Positions 26,195-35,233 of a DNA stretch of 64,000 bases are shown here, in pieces; positions within the stretch are counted from its first letter, which is position 1; every line of letters begins with the position of its first letter. Both the position numbers and the translations under genes were made by a program. The notes below the pieces were generated by a model, which was not told where the DNA came from, did not search any database, and worked only from the letters and a program-made list of their open reading frames with translations. The stretch is from positions 1,420,900 to 1,484,899 of the forward strand of contig NZ_JANUEQ010000001.1 in assembly GCF_024807845.1 (NCBI RefSeq), given 5' to 3'. The stretch comes from Klebsiella sp. BIGb0407. GTDB lineage: Bacteria > Pseudomonadota > Gammaproteobacteria > Enterobacterales > Enterobacteriaceae.

Positions 26195-27694
26195 ATGGCA
26201 AATATTATTACATGTAAGACTCAGGACGGCCAGACAGTCCAGTATGTGGATGAAGTCATCGGTTCTGGTTCAATGAAAGATGTTTATTTTTCGCCTGACA
26301 AATCGTATGTGGTTGCCTTTTACCATAAGCCGCAAAACGATCAGGCCAGGGAAAGGATAGATATGATAACCAGTCGCTACAGGCAAAATATCTTTGAACA
26401 GCCTGGCGGTGAATACTGGAAAGACCTCTTTTGCTGGCCAACTCACGTTGTTGAGCATGGAGAAAAAATCGGGATTGTGGTGCCCACTTACCAGAACCAT
26501 TTTTTCTTTAAGCATGGTTCAAAAAATAACGATTTTCTCGGTATAAAAGGCCGGGAGAAAGAAGGTAAATGGTTCGCCAGTGCAAGCAATCAGAATAAGT
26601 TCCTCGACCCGCGTGAACGAGGGAATACACTGACTTACCTTAAAATTTGTCTGCTACTGGCAAGAGCCGTCAGAAGGATGCACGCCGCTGGTCTTTGTCA
26701 CAGTGACCTGAGCTATAAGAATGTCCTGGTAGACCCAGAAATGGGGCATGCCTGCATTATCGATGTGGACGGATTAGTGGTTCCCGGAAAGTTTCCGCCC
26801 GATGTTGTTGGAACGCCGGATTTTATTGCTCCTGAGGTCGTAAAAACCAGTCATCTGGCAAAAGAAGATCCAAATCGAATACTTCCGAGTATCACAACCG
26901 ACCGACATGCCCTCTCAGTTTTGATCTATATGTATCTGTTTTTCCGGCATCCTCTCCGGGGTGGGAAAATTCATGATATGACAGATGAAATGCGTGACGA
27001 AACCCTGGCCATGGGCGAGAAGGCTCTGTTCATTGAACATCCTGGTGATAACAGTAATGCAGTAAAAATAAATCAAATCTCGCCGTTTGCTCTCCCCTGG
27101 GCAGACCCGAAAAAAATTCCTTACACCATCATGGGACCTTACCTGAGCCCCTTATTCGACAGAGCATTTATAGAGGGGCTACATGACTCAACAAAACGCC
27201 CAACCGCCGATGAATGGGAAAGTGCGTTGGTTAAAACGGTTGACCTGATACAACCCTGTCAGAACTCTGACTGCCAGCAGAAGTGGTATATATTTTCAGG
27301 CAAAACAAAACCCGTCTGCCCTTACTGCGGGACAGCCTATGCCGGGAAATTACCTATCCTCAATCTTTACTCCTCGCGAAAAGCAGGCAGTTATCGATCC
27401 GATGATCACCGGCTGATGGTATGGAGTGGACAGTCAATTTATGCCTGGCATGTCAATCGCCTCATCGCTCCCAATGAACGAACAACGGCCGACCAGAAAA
27501 AACGAGTGGGTTACTTTGTGTATCATAATGATCAGTGGTGGTTAGTAAACGAAGGTATCCAGGGATTAATGTCACTACCCGATAAGCGCCTTATCCCTGT
27601 GGGAGAAAAGATAGAGCTGAAAGATAACGCTCAATTTGTTCTCTCTCAGGAAGAAGGTGGCAGACTGGTCGTTGTACAGTTAGTCGATAATTAG
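26195..27694 (+). CDS. Ser/Thr-type protein kinase of the TerY-P triad with zinc ribbon
   Basis: 499 residues from ATG at 26195, 25 bases after the phosphatase stop; the ribosome site is weak (GGTTAT), suggesting coupling. Kinase landmarks: G-loop GSGSMKDVY (23-31), Lys in VVAFYHK (45), catalytic loop HSDLSYKN (169-176), metal loop IDVDG (189-193, replacing DFG) and APEV (212-215). A C-terminal Cys cluster (CQNSDC ... CPYC, about 354-377) forms a zinc ribbon, followed by a ~100-residue beta-rich tail. The family is known as the Ter-associated kinase with helix-hairpin-helix or ribbon tails. It ends the operon against clpA. Confidence 0.85.
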   Translation: MANIITCKTQDGQTVQYVDEVIGSGSMKDVYFSPDKSYVVAFYHKPQNDQARERIDMITSRYRQNIFEQPGGEYWKDLFCWPTHVVEHGEKIGIVVPTYQNHFFFKHGSKNNDFLGIKGREKEGKWFASASNQNKFLDPRERGNTLTYLKICLLLARAVRRMHAAGLCHSDLSYKNVLVDPEMGHACIIDVDGLVVPGKFPPDVVGTPDFIAPEVVKTSHLAKEDPNRILPSITTDRHALSVLIYMYLFFRHPLRGGKIHDMTDEMRDETLAMGEKALFIEHPGDNSNAVKINQISPFALPWADPKKIPYTIMGPYLSPLFDRAFIEGLHDSTKRPTADEWESALVKTVDLIQPCQNSDCQQKWYIFSGKTKPVCPYCGTAYAGKLPILNLYSSRKAGSYRSDDHRLMVWSGQSIYAWHVNRLIAPNERTTADQKKRVGYFVYHNDQWWLVNEGIQGLMSLPDKRLIPVGEKIELKDNAQFVLSQEEGGRLVVVQLVDN

Positions 27695-27737
27695 CAAGCG
27701 AGCCAAACGCTGGACGGGAAAACCAGTGTCAGAAGTC

Positions 27738-27768
27738 AAAAAAAAGTCCTGACCGGAAGGTCAGGACT
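27738..27768 (-). terminator. clpA terminator
   Basis: A perfect 10-bp stem AGTCCTGACC/GGTCAGGACT with a 4-base loop is followed on the minus strand by seven or eight T. It lies 40-70 bases beyond the clpA stop and is the last core-type signal before the Ter island. It may also slow the converging kinase transcript, but lacks a T-run on that side. Confidence 0.85.
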
Positions 27769-27805
27769 CTGTTGCCGCTTTTCAGCCCGTTAACGTCGTT
27801 CTGCG

Positions 27806-30079
27806 TTAGTGGGCAGCTTCCGGTTTAAGTTTCTGGGCACTGATAAAGTTATAGGTTAATTGCTGCTGCGGTTTATCCAGCGCAACGGTCACCTGCCCGC
27901 CATCAACCAGGCTACCGAATAGCAGTTCATTAGCCAGCGGTTTTTTCAGGTAATCCTGAACCACACGCGTCATAGGACGAGCTCCCATGGCGCGATCGTA
28001 GCCTTTTTCTGCTAACCAGTTACGTGCTTCCTGGCTGACTTCCAGTGAAACCCCTTTCTGATCCAACTGTACCTGGAGTTCAACAATGAACTTATCAACC
28101 ACTTGCTGAATCACCTCGGTAGAGAGGTGGTTAAACCAGATAATGCCGTCAAGACGGTTACGGAACTCAGGCGTAAAGATCTTTTTGATCTCTTCCATCG
28201 CGTCAGTACTGTTGTCCTGGCGGATCAGACCAATCGACTTACGTTCAGTTTCCCGAACTCCGGCGTTGGTGGTCATTGCCAGAATCACATTACGGAAGTC
28301 CGCTTTACGGCCGTTGTTATCCGTCAGCGTTCCGTTATCCATCACCTGGAGCAGTAAGTTAAAGACATCCGGGTGCGCTTTTTCTATTTCATCAAGCAAC
28401 AGAACCGAATGAGGGTGCTTGATCACCGCATCCGTTAACAGCCCACCCTGGTCAAACCCGACATAGCCTGGAGGAGCACCAATCAAGCGACTGACGGTGT
28501 GACGTTCCATATACTCAGACATATCGAAACGTAACAGCTGGATACCTAACGACTTGGCAAGCTGAACCGTGACTTCTGTCTTACCGACTCCTGTAGGGCC
28601 TGCAAACAAGAATGAACCTACGGGTTTATTCTCATGGCCAAGCCCGGCGCGGCTCATCTTAATCGCCTCAGTCAGAGCTTCAATCGCTTTGTCCTGACCA
28701 AATACCAGCATTTTAAGACGATCGCTCAGCCCTTTCAGGGTATCCCGGTCACTGGCAGAGACACTTTTTTCAGGGATGCGAGCAATACGCGCTACCACAG
28801 TTTCGATATCAGAGACGTTAACCGTTTTCTTACGCTTACTGGCAGGTAACAGACGGCTACGCGCCCCGGCCTCATCAATGACATCGATGGCCTTATCAGG
28901 CAGGTGTCTGTCATTAATATATTTTACCGCCAGTTCCACCGCAGCCCGAATCGCTTTCGCACTATAGCGAACATCATGGTGTGCTTCATATTTCGGTTTC
29001 AGACCATTAATTATCTGAACCGTTTCTTCAACTGTCGGTTCGGTAACATCTATTTTCTGGAAACGACGTGCCAGGGCACGATCTTTTTCAAAGATATTAC
29101 TGAATTCCTGGTAAGTCGTGGAACCCATAACCCGAATCTTGCCGCTGGAAAGCAACGGTTTGATCAGGTTAGCCGCATCGACCTGACCGCCTGATGCTGC
29201 ACCCGCTCCGATGATCGTATGAATTTCATCGATAAACAGAATACTGTTCTTATCCTGTTCCAGCTGTTTGAGTAACGCTTTGAAACGTTTTTCAAAATCA
29301 CCACGATATTTGGTGCCAGCCAGCAATGAACCGATATCCAGGGAATAAAGCGTACAGTCTGCAATCACTTCCGGTACGGTACCCTGAACGATTCTCCACG
29401 CCAGACCTTCAGCAATCGCAGTTTTACCGACACCAGACTCGCCCACTAACAGCGGGTTATTCTTACGACGGCGACAGAGAACCTGAATCGCGCGCTCAAG
29501 TTCTTTGTCACGACCAATAAGCGGGTCGATACCACCTACTCGGGCAAGCTGGTTAAGATTAGTGGTAAAGCTTTCCAGCCGGTCTTCGCCACCAGCGGCT
29601 TCTTCACTCGCCGGACTTTCATTACTCGGCGCCTGACCTGGCTCATCTTTGCGCGTACCGTGGGACAAGAAATTAACCACATCCAGGCGGCTAACTTCGT
29701 ATTTACGCAGTAAGTAGGCCGCCTGTGATTCCTGTTCGCTGAAAATCGCGACCAGTACATTGGCTCCTGATACCTCATTGCGACCAGAAGACTGGACATG
29801 GAATACCGCACGTTGTAACACGCGCTGGAAGCTGAGCGTCGGTTGTGTTTCACGCTCGTCCTGGCTTTCTGGTAAAACCGGGGTCGTTTGCTCGATAAAG
29901 GTTTCAAGTTCTTGCCGCAATGCAACAAGATCCACCGAACAGGCTTCAAGCGCTTCTCGTGCCGATGGGTTACTGAGCAGTGCCAGTAACAGATGCTCGA
30001 CAGTCATAAACTCATGCCGACGCTCGCGCGCTCTGGCGAAAGCCATATTTAAACTGAGTTCCAGTTCTTGATTGAGCAT
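27806..30079 (-). CDS. clpA: ATP-dependent Clp protease ATP-binding subunit ClpA
   Basis: 757 residues (E. coli 758). It is the AAA+ unfoldase that feeds ClpP. It has an N-domain ([20 protein letters not shown], where ClpS binds), D1 with [13 protein letters not shown] near 214 and [15 protein letters not shown]2 with [13 protein letters not shown] near 495 and [13 protein letters not shown], the ClpP-binding IGL loop ([10 protein letters not shown]), and a C-terminal sensor-2 domain. It is the second gene of clpS-clpA, 26 bases after clpS. Downstream in E. coli come serW and infA; here an accessory Ter island follows. Confidence 0.98.
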   Translation of the reverse strand: MLNQELELSLNMAFARARERRHEFMTVEHLLLALLSNPSAREALEACSVDLVALRQELETFIEQTTPVLPESQDERETQPTLSFQRVLQRAVFHVQSSGRNEVSGANVLVAIFSEQESQAAYLLRKYEVSRLDVVNFLSHGTRKDEPGQAPSNESPASEEAAGGEDRLESFTTNLNQLARVGGIDPLIGRDKELERAIQVLCRRRKNNPLLVGESGVGKTAIAEGLAWRIVQGTVPEVIADCTLYSLDIGSLLAGTKYRGDFEKRFKALLKQLEQDKNSILFIDEIHTIIGAGAASGGQVDAANLIKPLLSSGKIRVMGSTTYQEFSNIFEKDRALARRFQKIDVTEPTVEETVQIINGLKPKYEAHHDVRYSAKAIRAAVELAVKYINDRHLPDKAIDVIDEAGARSRLLPASKRKKTVNVSDIETVVARIARIPEKSVSASDRDTLKGLSDRLKMLVFGQDKAIEALTEAIKMSRAGLGHENKPVGSFLFAGPTGVGKTEVTVQLAKSLGIQLLRFDMSEYMERHTVSRLIGAPPGYVGFDQGGLLTDAVIKHPHSVLLLDEIEKAHPDVFNLLLQVMDNGTLTDNNGRKADFRNVILAMTTNAGVRETERKSIGLIRQDNSTDAMEEIKKIFTPEFRNRLDGIIWFNHLSTEVIQQVVDKFIVELQVQLDQKGVSLEVSQEARNWLAEKGYDRAMGARPMTRVVQDYLKKPLANELLFGSLVDGGQVTVALDKPQQQLTYNFISAQKLKPEAAH

Positions 30080-30105
30080 AGAGACCTCCCCAAATATTGC
30101 CTGAC

Positions 30106-30426
30106 TCAGGCCTTTTCAAGCGTACATAACAAAGGGTACTCATTGTCCTTCGCGTACTGATTCACCAGTGCCACTTTGGTTTCTGCTACCTCAGCAGTAA
30201 AAATGCCACAAATAGCTCTTCCCTGATAGTGAACCGTGAGCATCAATTGCGTCGCACGTTCTACATCATAAGAAAAGAACTTTTGTAACACGTCAACAAC
30301 AAATTCCATTGGCGTGTAATCATCATTCAATAAAATGATTTTATACATAGAGGGTGGCTGCAGCTCTTCGCGCAATTTATCCTTTACTTCCTGGTCAAAT
30401 TTCAACCAATCTTTTGTCTTGCCCAT
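30106..30426 (-). CDS. clpS: ClpS adaptor for N-degron substrates
   Basis: 106 residues as in E. coli. A flexible N-terminus ([20 protein letters not shown]) precedes the core [20 protein letters not shown] with the D-D pair and [23 protein letters not shown] that binds bulky N-terminal residues. It delivers N-end-rule proteins to ClpA. First gene of clpS-clpA and divergent from cspD, the classical arrangement. Confidence 0.98.
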   Translation of the reverse strand: MGKTKDWLKFDQEVKDKLREELQPPSMYKIILLNDDYTPMEFVVDVLQKFFSYDVERATQLMLTVHYQGRAICGIFTAEVAETKVALVNQYAKDNEYPLLCTLEKA

Positions 30427-30745
30427 TCCAGCTATTCATCATTTGTTGTCGCCCGAAAACACATCAGGCAAGGTTATAAGTTGAGTTTACTATGCTTTTA
30501 TCAATACATCGCCTAGTAAATATTTATGCTCATTTTACCCTATACGAGACCAATATCACATTACGAGCAATAGCGTTAACTGCTTCAAACTTTTAGACAT
30601 TTAACCCGTAATCCCATCGTTCGATGCTTGACGGAACAGGCTGTTTATTCACATAGTAGCACCTTGAGCCTGTTATTTTTTGAACAATCGGCTCTAACCA
30701 CCGATTCATTCTCTCACTATTACGTCTTACGAAGGATGCAGAAGT
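30427..30745. promoter_or_regulatory. clpS-cspD divergent intergenic region
   Basis: About 320 bases without a gene between divergent clpS and cspD. It must hold both promoters. A 126-codon open reading on the minus strand crosses cspD, but it has no support and is antisense noise. The cspD leader ends GAAGGATGCAGAAGT before its ATG. Confidence 0.5.
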
Positions 30746-30967
30746 ATGGGAACGGGTACCGTTAAATGGTTCAATAATTCCAAAGGGTTTGGCTTTATCT
30801 GTCCGGAAGAGGGTGGTGAAGATATCTTCGCACACTATTCCACCATTCAGATGGATGGTTACAGAACACTTAAAGCCGGACAAACTGTCAAATTTGATAC
30901 TCATCAGGGGCCTAAAGGTAATCATGCCAGCCTGATAGTTCCACTCATGACAGACGCTGTTGCCTGA
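30746..30967 (+). CDS. cspD: CspD, stationary-phase replication inhibitor
   Basis: 73 residues (E. coli 74). It is a cold-shock fold with RNP1 KGFGFI and RNP2 DIFAHYS, and matches CspD rather than CspA at STIQMDGYRTLKAGQ. CspD is a dimeric single-strand DNA-binding protein induced by starvation that inhibits replication; in E. coli it is degraded by Lon. GAAGGA lies 7-8 bases before the ATG. Confidence 0.97.
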   Translation: MGTGTVKWFNNSKGFGFICPEEGGEDIFAHYSTIQMDGYRTLKAGQTVKFDTHQGPKGNHASLIVPLMTDAVA

Positions 30968-30998
30968 GTACACTCATCAATATCTTGAGCCTCTGGCG

Positions 30999-31032
30999 TA
31001 AAATGTCAGCCATATCAGGGCTGACATTTTAT
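30999..31032. terminator. Bidirectional terminator between cspD and macB
   Basis: TAAAATGTCAGCC pairs with GGCTGACATTTTA (13-bp perfect stem, 7-base loop). The A/T flanks give a short U-run in both directions, suiting the convergent cspD and macB genes. Confidence 0.8.
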
Positions 31033-31041
31033 CCGCTCACC

Positions 31042-32988
31042 CTACTCTCTTGCCAGAGCATCAATCGGATTCAAACGCGCCGCGTTACGCGCCGGTAGCC
31101 AGCCAAAAAGTACCCCAATAGCCGTAGAACAACCAAAGGCAGTCAGTAACGCAACGGGTGAAAAACCTATCTCCCAGCCAGGTAGAACAAGCTGCAAGCT
31201 CATCGCTATCAGCAATGACAGCGAGACACCCAATGCCCCTCCGACTAAACAGACCAGCACAGCTTCAATTAAAAACTGCTGTAATACATCACTTGCTCTG
31301 GCCCCCACCGCCATACGAATACCAATCTCTTTGGTACGCTCAGTGACCGAAACCAGCATAATATTCATTACGCCAATCCCACCAACCAGTAAGGAAATCA
31401 CCGCCACCAGCGTTAAGAACATCTGTAATGTACGTGTGGTCTTTTCTGCCGTTTTCAACAGGCCATCCATATTGTAGGTAAAAAAGTCTTGCTGGCCATG
31501 GCGTAAATTGAGCAGCTGATTAAGCTGTCGTTCGGCATCCTGGCTGCTATATCCCTCTTTAACGCGTACCGTAATCGAATTCAACCAGCGCTGGCCCATC
31601 ACCCGATTCGCCATGGTGCTGTAAGGTAACCAGACGCGTAATACTTTACTGCTGCCAAACATCGACTGCTTCTCAGTGGCAACGCCAATCACCGTAGCGG
31701 GTACATTACCGACCAGAATAACTTCACCCACGACCTGGGTTTTATTAGGAAATAATTGACGCTTACTATTCTCATCAATCACCACCACCTGAGCACGTTC
31801 AAACATTTGCTCATTATTAAAAGCTGTTCCCTGGCTGATAGTCATACCGTAGACATTGAAATAGTCACCACTGACGCCGTTAACACTGGCTGCGACATCA
31901 ACATTGCCATAACGTAATCGGAGATTACTGGAAATTGAGGCAGTGGCAGAATTCACCCAGGGCTGTTTAAGAATGGCGGTTAAATCGGCTTCTTTTAGCG
32001 ACTGCTGAAATTGGGGATCGTCATCACCAAAATCTTTACCCGGATAGACATCAATCGTGTTAGTTCCGATCGCCCGAATATCAGCCAGCACCAGCTGTTT
32101 AGCCGCATCACCAATCACGACAATAGACACTACGGAAGCAATACCGATAATAATACCCAGCATCGTCAGCAGAGTACGCATTTTATTGGCGGCTAATGCC
32201 AGCCAGGCCATGCTCAATGCTTCACGAAAACGGCTGAATATTTGCTGAAATGATGTATTTTTTGCTAACTGCGGTTTGTCGGTGAAAGAAGCGCTATCCT
32301 GAGGTAAAGCAGGAGGATTGCGGACAATTTCACCGTCACGAATTTCAATAATTCGCTGCGCCTGGGCAGCAACCGTCGGATCATGGGTGACGATAATAAC
32401 CGTATGCCCCTGCTGACACAGTTGTTTCAGGGTAGCCATCACCTCTTCACCAGAATGGCTGTCCAGTGCTCCGGTTGGCTCATCTGCCAGAATAACCTGC
32501 CCGCCGTTCATCAGCGCGCGTGCGATACTGACACGCTGCTGCTGGCCGCCTGATAGCTGCGAAGGCCGATAGTCAACGCGCTCACCTAATCCCAGTCGGG
32601 TTAACAGTTCAGTTGCACGTTGCTTACGCTGGGTTCGCGTTGTTCCGGCATAGACCGCGGGCACTTCGACATTTTGTGAAGCATTCAGGTGTGAGAGCAA
32701 ATGATAGCGCTGGAAGATAAAACCAAAATGTTCACGACGTAACGTCGCCAGCTGATCTTCATCCAGTGTTGCAGTATCAACGCCGGCAACTTTATAGCTG
32801 CCACTGCTCGGTTTATCCAGACACCCCAGAATATTCATCAGAGTGGACTTTCCCGAGCCAGAAGCACCGATAATCGCCACCATTTCTCCGGCTTCGATGT
32901 TCAGGGTGATACCTTTTAGTACCTCCACCTGTTCTTCACCGGAAGGATAACTACGACGGATATCTTTTAGCTCGAGCAGGACACTCAT
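31042..32988 (-). CDS. macB: Macrolide/enterotoxin export ABC protein MacB
   Basis: 648 residues, identical length to E. coli. The N-terminal ATPase has [14 protein letters not shown], the signature [10 protein letters not shown] and [13 protein letters not shown] linker leads to TM1 ([23 protein letters not shown]), a large periplasmic domain, and three C-terminal TM helices with [22 protein letters not shown]. With MacA and TolC it exports macrolides, protoporphyrin and peptide toxins from the periplasm by mechanotransmission. Its ATG overlaps the macA stop (ATGA). Confidence 0.98.
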   Translation of the reverse strand: MSVLLELKDIRRSYPSGEEQVEVLKGITLNIEAGEMVAIIGASGSGKSTLMNILGCLDKPSSGSYKVAGVDTATLDEDQLATLRREHFGFIFQRYHLLSHLNASQNVEVPAVYAGTTRTQRKQRATELLTRLGLGERVDYRPSQLSGGQQQRVSIARALMNGGQVILADEPTGALDSHSGEEVMATLKQLCQQGHTVIIVTHDPTVAAQAQRIIEIRDGEIVRNPPALPQDSASFTDKPQLAKNTSFQQIFSRFREALSMAWLALAANKMRTLLTMLGIIIGIASVVSIVVIGDAAKQLVLADIRAIGTNTIDVYPGKDFGDDDPQFQQSLKEADLTAILKQPWVNSATASISSNLRLRYGNVDVAASVNGVSGDYFNVYGMTISQGTAFNNEQMFERAQVVVIDENSKRQLFPNKTQVVGEVILVGNVPATVIGVATEKQSMFGSSKVLRVWLPYSTMANRVMGQRWLNSITVRVKEGYSSQDAERQLNQLLNLRHGQQDFFTYNMDGLLKTAEKTTRTLQMFLTLVAVISLLVGGIGVMNIMLVSVTERTKEIGIRMAVGARASDVLQQFLIEAVLVCLVGGALGVSLSLLIAMSLQLVLPGWEIGFSPVALLTAFGCSTAIGVLFGWLPARNAARLNPIDALARE

Positions 32989-34100
32989 GATGCGCCTCCT
33001 TCACTGAGTCGGCCTGTGACCACTTCTTCTCCTTCCTCAAGCCCCTTGATGACCTGAACTTGCGTATCGTTACGGATCCCGATAGTCACTTCGCGCACTT
33101 TGGTTTCCCCATTGCGCAAGATAGTCACGTTATAACGATTCTCCCCTACAGGTTCACCCAGTGCGGCCAGAGGAATAGTAATAATATCTTTCATTTCAGC
33201 CAGTTGAATATGAACTTGTGCGGTCATATCCAGACGCAGCAGGCCATTTAAATTCGGCACTTCAAAGCGGGCATTGTAGAAAATGGCCTCATTTACTTTA
33301 TCCGGAGTCGGCAAAATATCTTTGATAACCCCTTCATAGCGTTCGGTGGGTGAACCCAGCACGGTAAACCAGACTTTTAATCCCGGTTTAATATGTATGA
33401 CATCGGCCTCAGATACCTGAGCTTTTACCAGCATGGTGCTTAAATCGGCCAGGGTCAGAATATTAGGAGCCTGCTGGGCTGCAATAACCGTTTGTCCTTG
33501 CAGCGTGGTGATTTGAGTCACTTCCCCAGCCATAGGAGCAATAATACGCGTGAACTCAAGATTAGTTCGGGCACTACTCAAACTCGCCTGATTACGCTTA
33601 ATTTGTGCGTCAATTGTCGCAATTTGCGCTTGCTTGACGGCTAAATCGGTCTTCGCTATATCCAGATCCTGTCGTGAAATCAGCTGTGTTTTTGCCAGTG
33701 CCTGCTGCCGGGAGAGAGTCATGCTCGCAAGCTGACTTTGTGCGACAGCCTGCTGACGCTGAGCGCGTAGCTCCATCAGTGTGGCATCAACCTCTTTAAT
33801 TTGGTTTTCTGCCTGCTCGGGATCAATAACCCCTAACAGCTGATCTTTTTTAACCTTATCACCAATACTCACCGACAGCGTCTGAAGCTGTCCGCTAACC
33901 TGAGCACCTACATCAACTTTGCGCAGTGCATCCAGTTTTCCTGTCGCCAGCACGCTTTGTTGTAATGCGCTTTTACGCACAATTAATGTCTGGTACTGCG
34001 GGACAGGGGTATTCAGCACTGACCAAAGCCAAAAAACGCCTGCTACCAACAGCAGGAATAACAACCAATACAGTTTCTTTATATGTCTCTTATTTTTCAT
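32985..34100 (-). CDS. macA: Macrolide export adaptor MacA
   Basis: 371 residues from the ATG at 34100 (AGGACG upstream), the E. coli length. It is an HlyD-type membrane-fusion protein with an N-terminal anchor ([20 protein letters not shown]), a lipoyl/barrel-sandwich ([20 protein letters not shown]), long coiled-coil hairpin ([20 protein letters not shown] ... [14 protein letters not shown]), beta-barrel and membrane-proximal domain. It bridges MacB and TolC. First gene of macAB. An earlier in-frame start would add ten residues before the anchor and is not preferred. Confidence 0.97.
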   Translation of the reverse strand: MKNKRHIKKLYWLLFLLLVAGVFWLWSVLNTPVPQYQTLIVRKSALQQSVLATGKLDALRKVDVGAQVSGQLQTLSVSIGDKVKKDQLLGVIDPEQAENQIKEVDATLMELRAQRQQAVAQSQLASMTLSRQQALAKTQLISRQDLDIAKTDLAVKQAQIATIDAQIKRNQASLSSARTNLEFTRIIAPMAGEVTQITTLQGQTVIAAQQAPNILTLADLSTMLVKAQVSEADVIHIKPGLKVWFTVLGSPTERYEGVIKDILPTPDKVNEAIFYNARFEVPNLNGLLRLDMTAQVHIQLAEMKDIITIPLAALGEPVGENRYNVTILRNGETKVREVTIGIRNDTQVQVIKGLEEGEEVVTGRLSEGGAS

Positions 34101-34250
34101 AAGCGTCCTAATGACATCTTTAACCATCAAATAAATTGATCAAAAAACAAACAAATCGTAGTTTTCTGTGAAGAAAGTAGCGTTTATTGAACGTTAGTAT
34201 ATAAACGCCATGCTGTAATTCCGGCCTTCATTGTCCTTTGAGCCTGTATT

Positions 34251-35198
34251 ATGTCACACATTAATGTCCATTCAGTCCCTGGCAGTTTACCGAAAAATAG
34301 CTGGCAGCTTTTTATGTCACTCGCCCAAGGGAAATGGCAGCCAGGGCAATCATGGAATAATCCCACCTATCGGCGAAAATTTATCTTACGTTCATTAGCG
34401 ATGCCCTTCAGAACGATAAAGCTAATGAAAAATCTTGTTAGTCAGCCTTTTCTTGCATCAATGCTGACAGCCCAGCCTGACTTACCTTGTCGTTTGCATC
34501 GCCCTTACCTTGCGGTCAATATTCCGCGCGCAGAAACTTTTAAAGCCATTGCTTGCCACTACAAGGATATTTCAGACATTTTTTCTGAGCAAATGCTCAA
34601 AGAAAGTTTTACTGAGCGGGGCTACTGTCTGGCGGAGCTTCAGGGAAAAAATAATGAGTCCTATTTTGTTAATCTCTCATCCTTTGATATGCAAGGAAAA
34701 GAAGGTGAAGTAACGTTAAATTTTTGCGATAGCGAACGCGTCATTCTGGCAAAATTAACCTTTACTCTTTGCCAGCACGATAACAAAAAAACCTTATTTA
34801 TTGGCGGCCTTCAGGGTGCAAGATCTTGCGTTCCTCATGAATCTATCCAGCTCGCGACCAAGGCCTGCCACGGTTTGTTCCCCAAACGTTTATTGCTGGA
34901 AGCTGTCTGTACTCTTGCCGGATATTGTCATGTTGAGCAGATTCTGGCTGTCAGCAATAGCACGCATATCTATCGATCCTGGCGTTATGAGAAAAAGAAA
35001 AAACAGCTGATGCATGCCGATTACGACAGATTCTGGTTATCTATGAATGGGGAGTTACGTAAAGATGGTCTGTTTCTGCTACCTGCTGCTATTGGGCGTA
35101 AATCACTAGAAGATATTGCCAGTAAAAAACGGGCCGAATATCGCCGTCGCTATGAGCTGCTAAATAGCCTGACCCATAGCATTGACGGCCATTTTTAA
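34251..35198 (+). CDS. ybjX: VirK/YbjX family protein (DUF535)
   Basis: 315 residues. It shows the DUF535 signature regions RKFILRSLAMP, PCRLHRPYLAV, KTLFIGGLQGARSC and HESIQLATKACHGLFPKRLL, and the basic end KKRAEYRRRYELLNSL. E. coli YbjX and Salmonella/Shigella VirK are PhoPQ-associated proteins linked to envelope function and antimicrobial peptide resistance; the biochemical role is unknown. No signal peptide is visible. It sits divergent from macA, as in E. coli. Confidence 0.92.
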   Translation: MSHINVHSVPGSLPKNSWQLFMSLAQGKWQPGQSWNNPTYRRKFILRSLAMPFRTIKLMKNLVSQPFLASMLTAQPDLPCRLHRPYLAVNIPRAETFKAIACHYKDISDIFSEQMLKESFTERGYCLAELQGKNNESYFVNLSSFDMQGKEGEVTLNFCDSERVILAKLTFTLCQHDNKKTLFIGGLQGARSCVPHESIQLATKACHGLFPKRLLLEAVCTLAGYCHVEQILAVSNSTHIYRSWRYEKKKKQLMHADYDRFWLSMNGELRKDGLFLLPAAIGRKSLEDIASKKRAEYRRRYELLNSLTHSIDGHF

Positions 35199-35203
35199 CG
35201 TAG

Positions 35204-35232
35204 AGCCTATCCCAGCAGGCAGGGGACAGGCT
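35204..35232. terminator. Hairpin between convergent ybjX and ybjD
   Basis: AGCCTATCCC pairs with GGGACAGGCT (one A.C mismatch) with an intervening AGCAGGCAG-type loop, in the short gap between the two stop codons. No strong U-run. The left arm repeats the terminus of the 147-bp element at 6933 exactly, so it may be a relic of that repeat used as a terminator. Confidence 0.55.
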
Positions 35233-35233
35233 G

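Noticed and set aside
30593..30973. 126-residue minus-strand reading across cspD
   Set aside because: It is antisense to a highly conserved cold-shock gene, has no ribosome site and no recognisable domain.
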